Assembly: GCF_003001815.1 (NCBI RefSeq)
Contig: NZ_PVMZ01000010.1
Span: 186,001 to 250,000, forward strand
Origin: Actinoplanes italicus
GTDB taxonomy: Bacteria; Actinomycetota; Actinomycetes; Mycobacteriales; Micromonosporaceae
Length of the DNA: 64,000 bases
Reading direction: 5' to 3'
In this document: one piece after another, positions 51,132-59,524 of the stretch
Numbering within the stretch: position 1 is the stretch's first letter
Layout of the letters: every line of letters begins with the position of its first letter
Made by a program: the position numbers and the translations under genes
Notes under the pieces: generated by a model
Databases searched by the model: none
Told to the model about the DNA's origin: nothing
Seen by the model: the letters and a program-made list of their open reading frames with translations, nothing else

Positions 51132-51803
51132 TCAGTTGACGAAGACCGGTGCGGCGGCGGAGTCGACGACCGGGGTGTACTTGGCGGTGAAGTAGCCGTT
51201 GGCGACGCAGGCCGCCGGGCCGCTGCTCTTGTTGAACTTCTGGTCGGTGAAGCTGATCGAGTTGTCGGTGTTGTCGGCGACACCGCTGATGGCGTTGCCG
51301 TCGGCGACGAAGTTGCAGGTCACCGTGCCGAGCAGGGTACGCAGCACGAGGGTGGCGGAGATCTGGGCGGTATCGGTGCCGGCGACCGCCACGGTGCCGT
51401 CGCTGGCGACCGTCGTGGCGTACGGCTGGTTGTTGACCGCCACGCTGTTGACGCCGAGCACGCCGATGACCCCGGTGACGGTGCAGTCGGCGAGGCCGAT
51501 GGTGGAGCCGAGAGCAGCCGCACCGGGCGCGGCCGGGTTGTCGTTGACCACGGCGCTGAAGCTGGACGTGTTGCACTTCATGCCGTTGGCCCCGCCCGGG
51601 GCCGTGGCGAACACGGCCTGGCTGCCCGTGGCGATGCCGGCCGAGATGGTGTCACCGACCGCGACGGCCGTGCCGGCGGGCGTGCCGCTGGTGAGGACCG
51701 TGTCGTCGTCGGCCAGCGCCGGCGCGGCGGTCAGCAGGACGGCGGCGAAGCCGGTCACGACGGCGACGGCGATGCGGCGGGTGTGCAGGGGAGTGCTGTG
51801 CAT
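51132..51803 (-). CDS. Secreted protein of unknown function
   Basis: This 223-residue exported protein has a signal (RRIAVAVVTGFAAVLLTAAPALA|DD) and an all-beta mature part with four cysteines, alternating short Ala/Thr/Val strands. I do not recognise a family. ATG at 51803 has GGAAGGTG upstream. It lies 33 bp downstream of another secreted-protein gene on the same strand, so the two are probably one operon, divergent from a TetR gene. Confidence 0.75.
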   Translation of the reverse strand: MHSTPLHTRRIAVAVVTGFAAVLLTAAPALADDDTVLTSGTPAGTAVAVGDTISAGIATGSQAVFATAPGGANGMKCNTSSFSAVVNDNPAAPGAAALGSTIGLADCTVTGVIGVLGVNSVAVNNQPYATTVASDGTVAVAGTDTAQISATLVLRTLLGTVTCNFVADGNAISGVADNTDNSISFTDQKFNKSSGPAACVANGYFTAKYTPVVDSAAAPVFVN

Positions 51804-51836
51804 GGGGGTGCACCTTCCAGGAGAGGGATGAGACAT

Positions 51837-52706
51837 CTAGGAGGCGTTCAGCGCCTTGGTCAGGTCGTCGAGGCTGGGGGACAGCGCGAAGGCGGTGTCG
51901 TTGCCGCTGAACACGACCGCGTTGTGGCCGGCCGCCGACGGCAGGCCGAAGGCCAGGTTGATCAGCGGGTCGAGGGTGCCCGGGATGAGGCCGCAGCCGT
52001 TGGCCCTCGGTACCGCGTACGCGTTGTCGAGCAGCGTGGCGCCGGTGAACCCGACGGCGAGGGTCTCGTAGCCGTTCGGGTCGTTCTCGATGGTGAGCGT
52101 GCCGGGGTCGCCGGTGGCCGGCTGGTTCGGCGGGGGCGGGCTGGTGGTGCCGGTGGTCGGGCTGAACCTGATCGGGCTGCGGTCCGAGCCGATGTAGCAC
52201 TTGGTGCCGAACAGCGCGTTGCGCAGGCGCAGTTTGATCGGCAGGACGAACACGGGGGTGTCGGTGCCTGTGGCGAGCGGGATGAACTCGGTGATCGGCC
52301 CGGCCAGCTCGACCTGGGCGTACACGCTGGTCACGCCGGGGATGAGGTTGGCGATCCCGGGCAGGGTGACCTCGAGCGGCTTCGCCACCAGGGTCTTGCC
52401 GCCGGCCGCCGGAACGGTCGAGTAGACGTTGGTCTGTGAGCCGTCGGGCAGGTCGCGCACGGGTGCGCCGGCGGGCCAGTAGACGCCGAACTGGACGGTG
52501 ATCGGGTCCTCGAACTCGACGGTCGTGGTGCCGATCGTGATGCTGCCGCCGTTGGTGACCGACTGGACGCAGCCGACCTGCAGGTTCGTGGGGTCCTTCA
52601 TGGTGGCGGAGGTGAGCGGGCAGTTCTCCAGGCCCTGGTAGGGAGCGGGGATCCCGGTCCCCAGCAGGAGCGCGGCGACGAAAGCGGTGAGCTGTGACGC
52701 GGGCAT
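51837..52706 (-). CDS. Secreted protein of unknown function, first of a pair
   Basis: This 289-residue protein has a short hydrophobic N-terminus (LTAFVAALLLGTGIPAP), beta-rich segments (FEDPITVQFGVYWP, KPLEVTLPGIANLIPGV), a Pro-rich linker and four cysteines, consistent with an exported, disulfide-bonded protein. I do not recognise a family. ATG at 52706 faces the divergent TetR gene across 180 bp. Together with the DUF6230/DUF6114 genes further on it seems to make an envelope-linked set under TetR control; this is inference. Confidence 0.7.
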   Translation of the reverse strand: MPASQLTAFVAALLLGTGIPAPYQGLENCPLTSATMKDPTNLQVGCVQSVTNGGSITIGTTTVEFEDPITVQFGVYWPAGAPVRDLPDGSQTNVYSTVPAAGGKTLVAKPLEVTLPGIANLIPGVTSVYAQVELAGPITEFIPLATGTDTPVFVLPIKLRLRNALFGTKCYIGSDRSPIRFSPTTGTTSPPPPNQPATGDPGTLTIENDPNGYETLAVGFTGATLLDNAYAVPRANGCGLIPGTLDPLINLAFGLPSAAGHNAVVFSGNDTAFALSPSLDDLTKALNAS

Positions 52707-52760
52707 GGCGCCACCCGGCCTTTCTTCTCAGGGGTGGCCCGGCCGTTTCCGCAGCGTTCC

Positions 52761-52802
52761 GGGGCTTGATGCAGAGGTGATGGGGCTTGATACGGAGGTG
52801 AT
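52761..52802. repeat. 21-bp direct repeat in divergent promoter
   Basis: Two adjacent 21-bp units, GGGGCTTGATGCAGAGGTGAT at 52761-52781 and a copy with two changes at 52782-52802, lie upstream of the TetR gene. They could be direct-repeat binding sites. Confidence 0.6.
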
Positions 52803-52871
52803 ACTGGGGGAATCGCTTCGCACGCCATCGAGGTCCGTACCTCCCGGTATGAGAAACCCCGGCGGTATGTC

Positions 52872-52883
52872 ATGTCAAGACAT
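52872..52883. promoter_or_regulatory. Palindrome at the TetR start
   Basis: ATGTCAAGACAT is a 5-2-5 perfect palindrome overlapping an upstream in-frame ATG of the TetR gene, with a further GGATGTCA half-site just downstream. It is a candidate autoregulatory operator, and its presence favours translation starting later. Confidence 0.5.
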
Positions 52884-52889
52884 TGGGGG

Positions 52890-53627
52890 ATGTCAATGGT
52901 TGATGCCGTGGTCAGCCCGCTTCCCGGCGCTCGGACGGGTCGCGATCCGGCTCGGGCGATCAAGCGCGGCCCGCGGTCGATGACCCCCGAGGCGGTCGCC
53001 GCGACGCAGCGGGAGCGGTTGTACGACGCGCTGGTGCACACGGTCGCCGAGAAGGGCTACGTCAGCGCCCGGGTGAGCGACATCTGTGCCGGGGCAGGCG
53101 TGACCCGCCCCGCGTTCTACGCGCTGTTCGCCGGCAAGGAGGACGCCTTCCTGGCGACATACCGGCACGGCACCTCGGTGGTGCTGCGGCTGATGGACGA
53201 CGCCTACGCGGAGGCGGACGACTGGCGTACCGGGGCGCAGGCGGCACTGAAGGTGCTGCTCGACGTGCTGGCCAGCGTGCCGGCGTTCGCGGTGATGGCG
53301 ATCGTGGAGATCGACGCGGCCGGGCCGGTGGCGCGACGTGAGCGCACCGAACTGCTGAGCCGGTTCGGCCGGTTCTTCACCGATGCGCCGCCGGTGCCCG
53401 ACGGACTGGTCGACACCGTGGTGGGCGGGGTCTACGCGGCGATCTACGGTCACGTCTCGACGGGCCGGGTGGCCGGGCTGCCGGACCTGTTGCCGATGCT
53501 CAGCTATTTCATGATGGCGCCGTTCCTGGGACGCGACGGTGCGGCCGACGTGTCGACCACACCGCCGGCCGGAGATCGCGTGGTGGCGCCCTGCGCGGTG
53601 TCAGATACCGACGGGGTTTTTCACTGA
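52890..53627 (+). CDS. TetR family transcriptional regulator
   Basis: This 245-residue protein (from the ATG at 52890) has a TetR helix-turn-helix at about residues 40-90 (RERLYDALVHTVAEKGY, then VSDICAGAGVTRPAFYALF). A ligand domain with two helical bundles follows. Starts at 52872 and 52896 are also possible; 52890 has GGGGG upstream. It lies between a divergent pair of secreted-protein genes and the downstream DUF6230/DUF6114 operon, so it may control both sides. Confidence 0.88.
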   Translation: MSMVDAVVSPLPGARTGRDPARAIKRGPRSMTPEAVAATQRERLYDALVHTVAEKGYVSARVSDICAGAGVTRPAFYALFAGKEDAFLATYRHGTSVVLRLMDDAYAEADDWRTGAQAALKVLLDVLASVPAFAVMAIVEIDAAGPVARRERTELLSRFGRFFTDAPPVPDGLVDTVVGGVYAAIYGHVSTGRVAGLPDLLPMLSYFMMAPFLGRDGAADVSTTPPAGDRVVAPCAVSDTDGVFH

Positions 53628-53660
53628 CGGGAATGAGCGTTCAAAGGCTTGACGCCTTCT

Positions 53661-53676
53661 GTTACTGGGGCGTAAC
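53661..53676. promoter_or_regulatory. Inverted repeat upstream of DUF6230 gene
   Basis: GTTAC-N6-GTAAC lies 106 bp before the start of the DUF6230 gene. A spaced inverted repeat of this kind is a common TetR or TetR-like target. The binding protein is not shown. Confidence 0.45.
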
Positions 53677-53781
53677 TTCGCCGCAATCCATCGAGCTCTG
53701 CCAATTGCGTTGACCGCCGGGCGGTATCCGCAGTACCGCGCCGGTGCGGTCGACCGTGCTCGCGATGCGGAAGGAGTACGC

Positions 53782-54384
53782 ATGTCCACACGTCACGGCC
53801 ACACCCGCTGGCGCCGGTTCACGGCGATCATGGCGGGCGGTCTCGGGATCGCCGCCGGACTGATCCTGCTGACCGGGCAGGGGGTGCTCGCCGCGTCGTT
53901 CTCGATCTCCGGCATGCCCTTCGTGGTCACCTCGCCGAAGCTGCACGGGTATGGCTTCGCCCAGTACGCCGAACTCGACCAGATGGCGCCGGGCAGCCCG
54001 AACGAGGGCGACACCGGTGGGCAGGTCGTCGTGATCGTCTCCGCCATCCGCGACGCCGAACTGGACGGGCTGTGCCAGAGCATCGAGCTCGGTGGCGTCT
54101 ACCTGAAGATCACCGCGGGCAGCCCGGCCAACAAGGTCAAGGCCGACACCCTCGTGGTCGACTCGGACGTGATCACCGCCAACGCCGACTTCAAGACGAT
54201 CGACATCGGACAGGACGCCAGCACGCTGGACCGGGTGCCCGGCAAGAAGGGCGCGATCGGGGTCTTCGGCCAGCAGGCCGAGGAGGTCACCCTGACCAAC
54301 CTGCGACAGAACAACTACGCCACCACGGCGGCCAGGTTCTACCTGCCGAACCTGCGGATGGCCTTCACCTCGGACGGCTGCTGA
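53782..54384 (+). CDS. DUF6230 family protein
   Basis: This 200-residue protein has an N-terminal transmembrane/signal segment (AIMAGGLGIAAGLILLTGQGVLA, about residues 14-36) and a beta-rich outer domain (SGMPFVVTSPKLHGYGFAQY, then ISAIRDAELDGLCQSIELG). It matches the actinobacterial DUF6230 family, which is usually encoded beside DUF6114. ATG at 53782 follows GGAAGGAG. The role is unknown, probably envelope-related. Confidence 0.82.
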   Translation: MSTRHGHTRWRRFTAIMAGGLGIAAGLILLTGQGVLAASFSISGMPFVVTSPKLHGYGFAQYAELDQMAPGSPNEGDTGGQVVVIVSAIRDAELDGLCQSIELGGVYLKITAGSPANKVKADTLVVDSDVITANADFKTIDIGQDASTLDRVPGKKGAIGVFGQQAEEVTLTNLRQNNYATTAARFYLPNLRMAFTSDGC

Positions 54385-54386
54385 TC

Positions 54387-54767
54387 ATGGCCGAGGCCGG
54401 TGTCGAGGCCGAGGCCGTGAAACAGGCCTGGCGGCACGGGCGGCCGTTCTGGGGCGGCCTGTTCGTCCTGCTCGGCGGCCTGGAAATCCTGTTCACCGTC
54501 TGGGCGCCGCTGGGTGTGGTGCTGCACGTCGGTATGCAGAACTTCATCGGCTATCTGATGCCGATCGTGATCATCCTGTGCGGCGCACTTCTCTGGTTCA
54601 GCCCCGCCCAGCGGGTCTTCTACTCCCTGATCGCCCTGGTGTGCGGGCTCGCGTCCTGGCTCACCTCGAACATGGGCGGTTTCATCATCGGCCTGCTGCT
54701 CACCCTGGTCGGGGGAGCGCTGGCACTGTCGTGGACTGCTGAGAACCGGCGGGCCGAGAAAGCGTGA
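54387..54767 (+). CDS. DUF6114 membrane protein
   Basis: This 126-residue protein has four transmembrane helices (residues about 22-45, 50-70, 74-92 and 94-113). It follows the DUF6230 gene with 2 bp between stop and start. The pair is a known actinobacterial arrangement with no assigned function. Its stop overlaps the start of the FAD-dehydrogenase remnant by 4 nt. Confidence 0.85.
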   Translation: MAEAGVEAEAVKQAWRHGRPFWGGLFVLLGGLEILFTVWAPLGVVLHVGMQNFIGYLMPIVIILCGALLWFSPAQRVFYSLIALVCGLASWLTSNMGGFIIGLLLTLVGGALALSWTAENRRAEKA

Positions 54768-55261
54768 GCAAGCGGGGACAAGTCAGCCGCCGGCAGGCGC
54801 TCGGTGTGGCCGGTGGCATGGTGGCCGGCGCGGCGATCGCCCAGGCGGGCTACGACACGCTGGGCTCGGTCACCGCCTCGGGCTACGACTACTCGTGGTT
54901 CGTCACCACGCAGAAGATCGTTGACAAGGAGTTCGCGCTGTCCGGTGCTGAACAGAATCCGGATCTCACCGGCAAGAACCTCTGGCTGCTGCTGAGCCGG
55001 GTCTGGCAAACGCCCGAGCCGATCCGGAAGTTCCAGCAGTACGACCCGCAAGACCCTCGGCGGGCTCCAGACCAACCGTCAGGGCCAGGTCCTGGGCGCC
55101 TCCGGCAACCCGATCCCGGTCTCTACGCGGCCGGCGAGGCGGCGGGCTTCGGCGGAGGCGGGGTGCACGGTTACCGATCTCTTGAGGGTACGTTCCTCGG
55201 CGGCTGCCTGTTCTCGGGACGTGCCGCCGGTCGCGCCGCCGCGACGGCGACGGCCGGATAG
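54764..55261 (+). pseudogene. Multiply deleted remnant of a KstD-like FAD-binding dehydrogenase
   Basis: The 165-codon frame joins pieces of a protein that is normally about 550 residues. After a Tat-like start (SRRQALGVAGGMVAGAAIAQ) comes GYDYSWFVTTQKIVDKEFALS and NPDLTG, which belong to the middle of the family. The end, LYAAGEAAGFGGGGVHGY with LEGTFLGGCLFSGRAAGRAA, is the conserved C-terminus. The FAD-binding N-terminus with GxGxxG and the central catalytic part are missing. Between the two surviving pieces the family text KTLGGLQTNRQGQVLG appears in another frame, so there is at least one frameshift. Such enzymes oxidise 3-ketosteroids and related substrates. It cannot be active. Confidence 0.82.
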
Positions 55262-55267
55262 CGGCCG

Positions 55268-56284
55268 TCAGCGGCGTGGCGGCGCGGTCGATCCGCGTAC
55301 CACCAGGCGGGTGGGAACGGTGGCGCCGTCCGTCCCGGACCCACCCGCCAGCAGCTCCAGCAGCATCCGCCCGGCCAGCACGCCCTGCTCGAGCACCGGC
55401 TGCGCCACCGTGGTGAGGTCGGCCAGCTCCGCCATCGGGTGATCGTCGATCCCCACCACCGACATGTCCTCGGGGATCCGCAGACCGGCCCGCCGCAGCG
55501 TGCGCATCGCCCCCAGGGCCACCTCGTCGGAGTGGGCGTAGACCGCGGTCGGCGGCTCACGCAGGCTCAGCAGCCGGGCCATCGCGTCGGCGCCGCTGAG
55601 CCCGCCCCACGGAACCGTCACCACCAGCTCCGGGCCGGCGGGCAGGCCGGCGTCGGCCAGCGCCGCCCGGTAGGCCAGCGTGCGACCGGGCAGCACCGGC
55701 CAGCCGGGCTCGGCCGGGTCGATGGCGGCGATCATGCCGATCCGCCGGTGTCCGAGAAAGATCAGGTGATCGACGGCCTGCCGCCCCGCTGCGGCGTCGT
55801 CGATGGACACGTACGGATAGTTCTCCACCTGGCCGCCGGCCGCGACGATGTGCACACCCATCAGCTCGAGCCGGTCGCGTTCGGCGTCGTGCACAGGCAT
55901 GCCGAGCACCACGACCGCGTCGACCTTGCGCCGGGCCGGCAGCCGCTGGAAGAAGTCGCGCCGGTCGGCCGCGTCACCGACGTGGTAGAGCAGCACGTCG
56001 AGGCCGCCCTCGCGGAGCACCTGCTCCAGACCGTCGAGCAGGGTCGCGAAGAACCAGCGGGAGATGTGCGGCACCACCACGGCCACCCGGCCTGTGACGC
56101 CGCCGGCGAGCCGTGACGCCTCCGGCGAGATCACGTAGGACAGTTGCTCGGCGGCGGCCAGAACCCGGGCGCGGGTCCCGGCGGCGACGTGCGGATGGTC
56201 GCTCAACGCCCGCGAGGCGGTCGCCATCGACACGCCGGCACGGCGTGCGACGTCGGCCATGTTCACCCGCGCACGTGGGGGCAC
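55268..56284 (-). CDS. LacI family repressor of the alpha-glucoside operon
   Basis: This 338-residue regulator has a LacI helix-turn-helix at the N-terminus (MADVARRAGVSMATASRALS) and a periplasmic-binding-type sugar domain (VAVVVPHISRWFFATLLDGLE, SVVGIDDHPMAELADLTTV). The GTG at 56284 is chosen; the ATG at 56260 is the other possibility. It is divergent from the binding-protein gene at 56425, with two similar operator sequences between, and probably represses that operon until the imported sugar binds. The stop is 7 bp beyond the pseudogene's end. Confidence 0.9.
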   Translation of the reverse strand: MPPRARVNMADVARRAGVSMATASRALSDHPHVAAGTRARVLAAAEQLSYVISPEASRLAGGVTGRVAVVVPHISRWFFATLLDGLEQVLREGGLDVLLYHVGDAADRRDFFQRLPARRKVDAVVVLGMPVHDAERDRLELMGVHIVAAGGQVENYPYVSIDDAAAGRQAVDHLIFLGHRRIGMIAAIDPAEPGWPVLPGRTLAYRAALADAGLPAGPELVVTVPWGGLSGADAMARLLSLREPPTAVYAHSDEVALGAMRTLRRAGLRIPEDMSVVGIDDHPMAELADLTTVAQPVLEQGVLAGRMLLELLAGGSGTDGATVPTRLVVRGSTAPPRR

Positions 56285-56305
56285 GGGCGCAGCGTAGCAA
56301 CCGCT

Positions 56306-56317
56306 GGAAGCGTTTCC
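56306..56317. promoter_or_regulatory. LacI operator 1
   Basis: GGAAGCGTTTCC is a near-palindrome with central CG, 22 bp upstream of the repressor GTG in the divergent promoter. It shares the AAGCG and TTCC core with the second site. Confidence 0.65.
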
Positions 56318-56383
56318 GACTACGCAATGTGTGCACATAGTGACACTTGACGTGAGACGCAGATCACATCAAGGGTGAAATGC

Positions 56384-56395
56384 GCAAGCGATTCC
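56384..56395. promoter_or_regulatory. LacI operator 2
   Basis: GCAAGCGATTCC resembles operator 1 at 9 of 12 positions and lies 30 bp upstream of the binding-protein ATG. Confidence 0.6.
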
Positions 56396-56424
56396 AGATG
56401 CACCTTCATTGACGAAGGGACGGC

Positions 56425-57729
56425 ATGGTGCTTGAGAGGAAACCACGCCGGTGGGCATACGGGTCCGCGCTGGCCCTGTTCGCCTCGGTCCTGTCCGGAT
56501 GCGGGAGCGGTGACGGCGGACCGAACACGCTGACGTACTACATCGCCGACGCTGCCCAGGAGGACGTGGCCACCCGGTGCTCCGCCGAGTCCGGCGGGGC
56601 GTACACGTTCAACATCCAGCGACTGCCCAACACCGCGGCCGGCGGGCGCGAACAGCTCCTGCGCCGGCTCGCCGCCGAAGACCGTTCGATGGACATCGTC
56701 AGCGTCGACCCGCCGTTCATGGCCGAGTTCGCCAACGCCGGGTTCCTCCGGCCGTTCACCGCCCAGGAACGCCAGGAGTTCTCCACCGGCGTGCTCGAGG
56801 GCCCGCTGGTGCAGTCGACGTTCCGGGACACGCTCTGGTCGGCGCCGCTCTACGGCAACACGCAACTGCTCTGGTACCGCAAGTCGGTGCTGCAGAAGGC
56901 CGGTGTCGACCCGTCGGCCGGGCCGGTCACCTGGGACCAGCTCATCCAGGGCGCCACACAGGCCGGCGTCACGGTGGCCGCACAGGGCCGCCGGAACGAG
57001 AGCCTGATGGTCTGGGTCAACGCGCTGGTCTCGTCGGCCGGTGGTTCCATCCTTCAGCCGGGCTCGGAGAACGTACCGGCCAACCAGGTCAAGGGCGGCC
57101 TGAACACCGAGGCAGGTGCGGCAGCTTCCCGGATCATGCACGACCTCGCGGTCTCCCCGGCCGCTCCCGCCGGGTTCAGCACGGCCGGCGAGGAGGACTC
57201 CCGGGCCGCCTTCCAGGCCGCCGACGGCGGGTTCATGGTCAACTGGCCGTACGTCTGGGCCGCCTTCGACGCAGCGATCGAGGAGGGCTCGCTCCCGGCG
57301 AACTTCAAGGACGACGTCGGGTGGGCCGCCTATCCGCGGGTCGACGCGGGCACCGAGAGCGCCGCTCCGTCGGGTGGTCTCGGCCTGTCGATCAGCGCGT
57401 TCAGCGGCCGCCAGGACCTGGCTGTCGAGGCGATCCGCTGCCTGGCGAGCGCGCAGAGCCAGATCGAGTTCATGAAGACGGCCGGCAATCCGGCCGCGCT
57501 CGCCTCCGTCTTCGACGACCCGGGGATCCGCGAGATGTTCCCGATGGCCGACCAGATCCGTGAGGGCCTCGACGCGGCGACACCCCGGCCCGTCAGTCCC
57601 TACTACGGCGACGTCACCGGCTCGATCCAGACCGCGTTCCACCCGCCGGACTCGCTGTCACCGCAAACCACGCCGAAGGACTCCAACGACCTGCTCGAAG
57701 ACGTCCTGTCCAACAAGAGACTGATCTAG
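56425..57729 (+). CDS. Alpha-glucoside/trehalose-type binding lipoprotein
   Basis: This 434-residue lipoprotein has a lipobox LSGC with cysteine 26. The family 1 solute-binding fold includes the DIVSVDPPFMAEFANAGFL segment and a GGLGLSISAFSGRQDLAVE region typical of trehalose/maltose-type binding proteins (LpqY/ThuE-like). ATG at 56425 has AAGGGA upstream. It is the first gene of the operon after the LacI sites. Ligand inferred from the GH13 gene at the operon's end. Confidence 0.9.
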   Translation: MVLERKPRRWAYGSALALFASVLSGCGSGDGGPNTLTYYIADAAQEDVATRCSAESGGAYTFNIQRLPNTAAGGREQLLRRLAAEDRSMDIVSVDPPFMAEFANAGFLRPFTAQERQEFSTGVLEGPLVQSTFRDTLWSAPLYGNTQLLWYRKSVLQKAGVDPSAGPVTWDQLIQGATQAGVTVAAQGRRNESLMVWVNALVSSAGGSILQPGSENVPANQVKGGLNTEAGAAASRIMHDLAVSPAAPAGFSTAGEEDSRAAFQAADGGFMVNWPYVWAAFDAAIEEGSLPANFKDDVGWAAYPRVDAGTESAAPSGGLGLSISAFSGRQDLAVEAIRCLASAQSQIEFMKTAGNPAALASVFDDPGIREMFPMADQIREGLDAATPRPVSPYYGDVTGSIQTAFHPPDSLSPQTTPKDSNDLLEDVLSNKRLI

Positions 57730-57737
57730 GAGCGGCC

Positions 57738-58682
57738 GTGAGCACTGTCGAAGCACCGCCGCGCGAACCCGCCGCCGCACGTCGTCCACGCCGGATCCGG
57801 CTGACCGACCGCGCCCGGCACGAACGCAACCTGGGCTGGCTGCTGGCCGGGCCGGCGTTCATCGCGATGGTCGCGGTGACCGGATACCCGATCCTCAACG
57901 CCCTGTGGCTGTCGATGTTCGACTACCGCCTGACCGACCCGGGCGGCCGGGAGTTCGTCGGTCTCGGCAACTACGCGATGATCCTGACCGACGGGCTGTT
58001 CTGGCAGCAGTTCGGCATCACCTCGCTGATCACGATCGTGACCGTCTCGGTGGAGCTGGTTCTCGGCTTCGCACTGGCGATGGTCATGCACCGGGCGCTC
58101 TACCTGCGCACACCCCTGCGCACCGCGATCCTGGTGCCGTACGGCATCATCACCGTCGTCTCCGCCTACGCGTGGACGTACGCGTTCAGCAACACGTACG
58201 GCTTCGTGAACCCGCTGTTCGGGCTCGGCGACTTCGACTGGTTCGGCGGCACCTGGTCGGCGCTGTTCACGGTCTGCGTCGCCGAGATCTGGAAGACCAC
58301 GCCGTTCATGTCGCTGCTGCTGCTCGCCGGCCTGGCCCAGATCCCCGACGACTACCTGGAGGCGGCCAAGGTCGACGGCGCCAAGGCATGGCAGCGGGTG
58401 AAACGGGTGATCCTGCCGAACATGAAGGCCGCGATCATGGTGGCGCTGCTGTTCCGTACCCTCGACGCCTTCCGGATCTTCGACAGCATCTTCATCATGA
58501 CCGCCGGCGCGCAGGGCACCGAGACGCTGTCCTTCCTGGCCTATCGCCAGACGATCAGCCGGGTCATGGTCGGGCTCGGCTCGGCGGTCAGCGTGATCCT
58601 GGCGATTCTGGTCGTACTCATCGCGGTGTTGTTCGTGAAGGTCTTCAAGACCGACCTGTCGCAGCAGAGGGGTGAGCGCTGA
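57738..58682 (+). CDS. Sugar permease, SugA/ThuF-like
   Basis: This 314-residue permease has a cytoplasmic N-terminus and six transmembrane segments. The EAA loop is in YLEAAKVDGAKAWQRVKRVI. GTG at 57738 follows AGGAGC 8 bp after the binding-protein stop. It pairs with the next permease; their junction is TGATG. Confidence 0.92.
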   Translation: MSTVEAPPREPAAARRPRRIRLTDRARHERNLGWLLAGPAFIAMVAVTGYPILNALWLSMFDYRLTDPGGREFVGLGNYAMILTDGLFWQQFGITSLITIVTVSVELVLGFALAMVMHRALYLRTPLRTAILVPYGIITVVSAYAWTYAFSNTYGFVNPLFGLGDFDWFGGTWSALFTVCVAEIWKTTPFMSLLLLAGLAQIPDDYLEAAKVDGAKAWQRVKRVILPNMKAAIMVALLFRTLDAFRIFDSIFIMTAGAQGTETLSFLAYRQTISRVMVGLGSAVSVILAILVVLIAVLFVKVFKTDLSQQRGER

Positions 58683-59512
58683 TGAAGACCAGCCGCCGGA
58701 CCCAGGTGTTCTGGATCGTCGGCGCGATCCTGATCATCGCCTACGCGATCATCCCGGTGCTGTGGATCGTGTCGCTGTCCTTCAAGGAGGGCGACGACAT
58801 CACCAACAACTCGTTCCTGCCGACCGTGTGGAGCTGGGAGAACTACAAGACGGTCTTCGCGTCCGACCTGTTCACCACGGCCCTGCGCAACTCGGTCGGG
58901 ATGGCGCTGATCGCGACGACGATCTCGGTGATCCTGGCGACGCTCGCGGCGTACGCCATCTCGCGGTTGAATTTCCCCGGCAAACGCCTGGTGCTCGGGG
59001 TCGCCCTGGCCATCACGGTGTTCCCGGTCATCGCGATCGCCACGCCGTTGTTCAACCTGTGGCGCACACTCGGCCTCTACGACACATGGCTCGGGCTCAT
59101 CATCCCGTACCTGTCGTATTCGCTGCCGCTGGCCGTGTACGTGCTGGCCGCGTTCTTCCGCGAGATCCCGTGGGAGATGGAACAGGCCGCCCAGGTCGAC
59201 GGGGCCACCGCCTGGCAGGCGTTCCGCCGGGTCATCGTGCCGCTGGCCGCGCCGGGCGTCTTCACCGCGGCGATCCTGACGTTCTTCGCCGTCTGGAACG
59301 ACTTCGTCTTCGGCATCACGCTCACCTCCAGCGAGGCGGCCCGCCCGGTGCCGGCCGCGCTCGCGTTCTTCCAGGGGGCCTCGCAATTCTCGCAGCCGAC
59401 CGCCCCGATCTCGGCCGCCGCCGTGGTCGTCACCATCCCGGTGGTCATCCTCGTGCTGCTGTTCCAACGCAAGATCGTGGCCGGTCTCACCAACGGCGCC
59501 GTGAAGGGCTGA
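58682..59512 (+). CDS. Sugar permease, SugB/ThuG-like
   Basis: This 276-residue permease has six helices and the EAA motif in MEQAAQVDGATAWQAFRRVI. ATG at 58682 overlaps the previous stop (TGATG), showing translational coupling. It would form the membrane channel with the preceding permease. Confidence 0.92.
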   Translation: MKTSRRTQVFWIVGAILIIAYAIIPVLWIVSLSFKEGDDITNNSFLPTVWSWENYKTVFASDLFTTALRNSVGMALIATTISVILATLAAYAISRLNFPGKRLVLGVALAITVFPVIAIATPLFNLWRTLGLYDTWLGLIIPYLSYSLPLAVYVLAAFFREIPWEMEQAAQVDGATAWQAFRRVIVPLAAPGVFTAAILTFFAVWNDFVFGITLTSSEAARPVPAALAFFQGASQFSQPTAPISAAAVVVTIPVVILVLLFQRKIVAGLTNGAVKG

Positions 59513-59524
59513 AAGGAAACCGTG

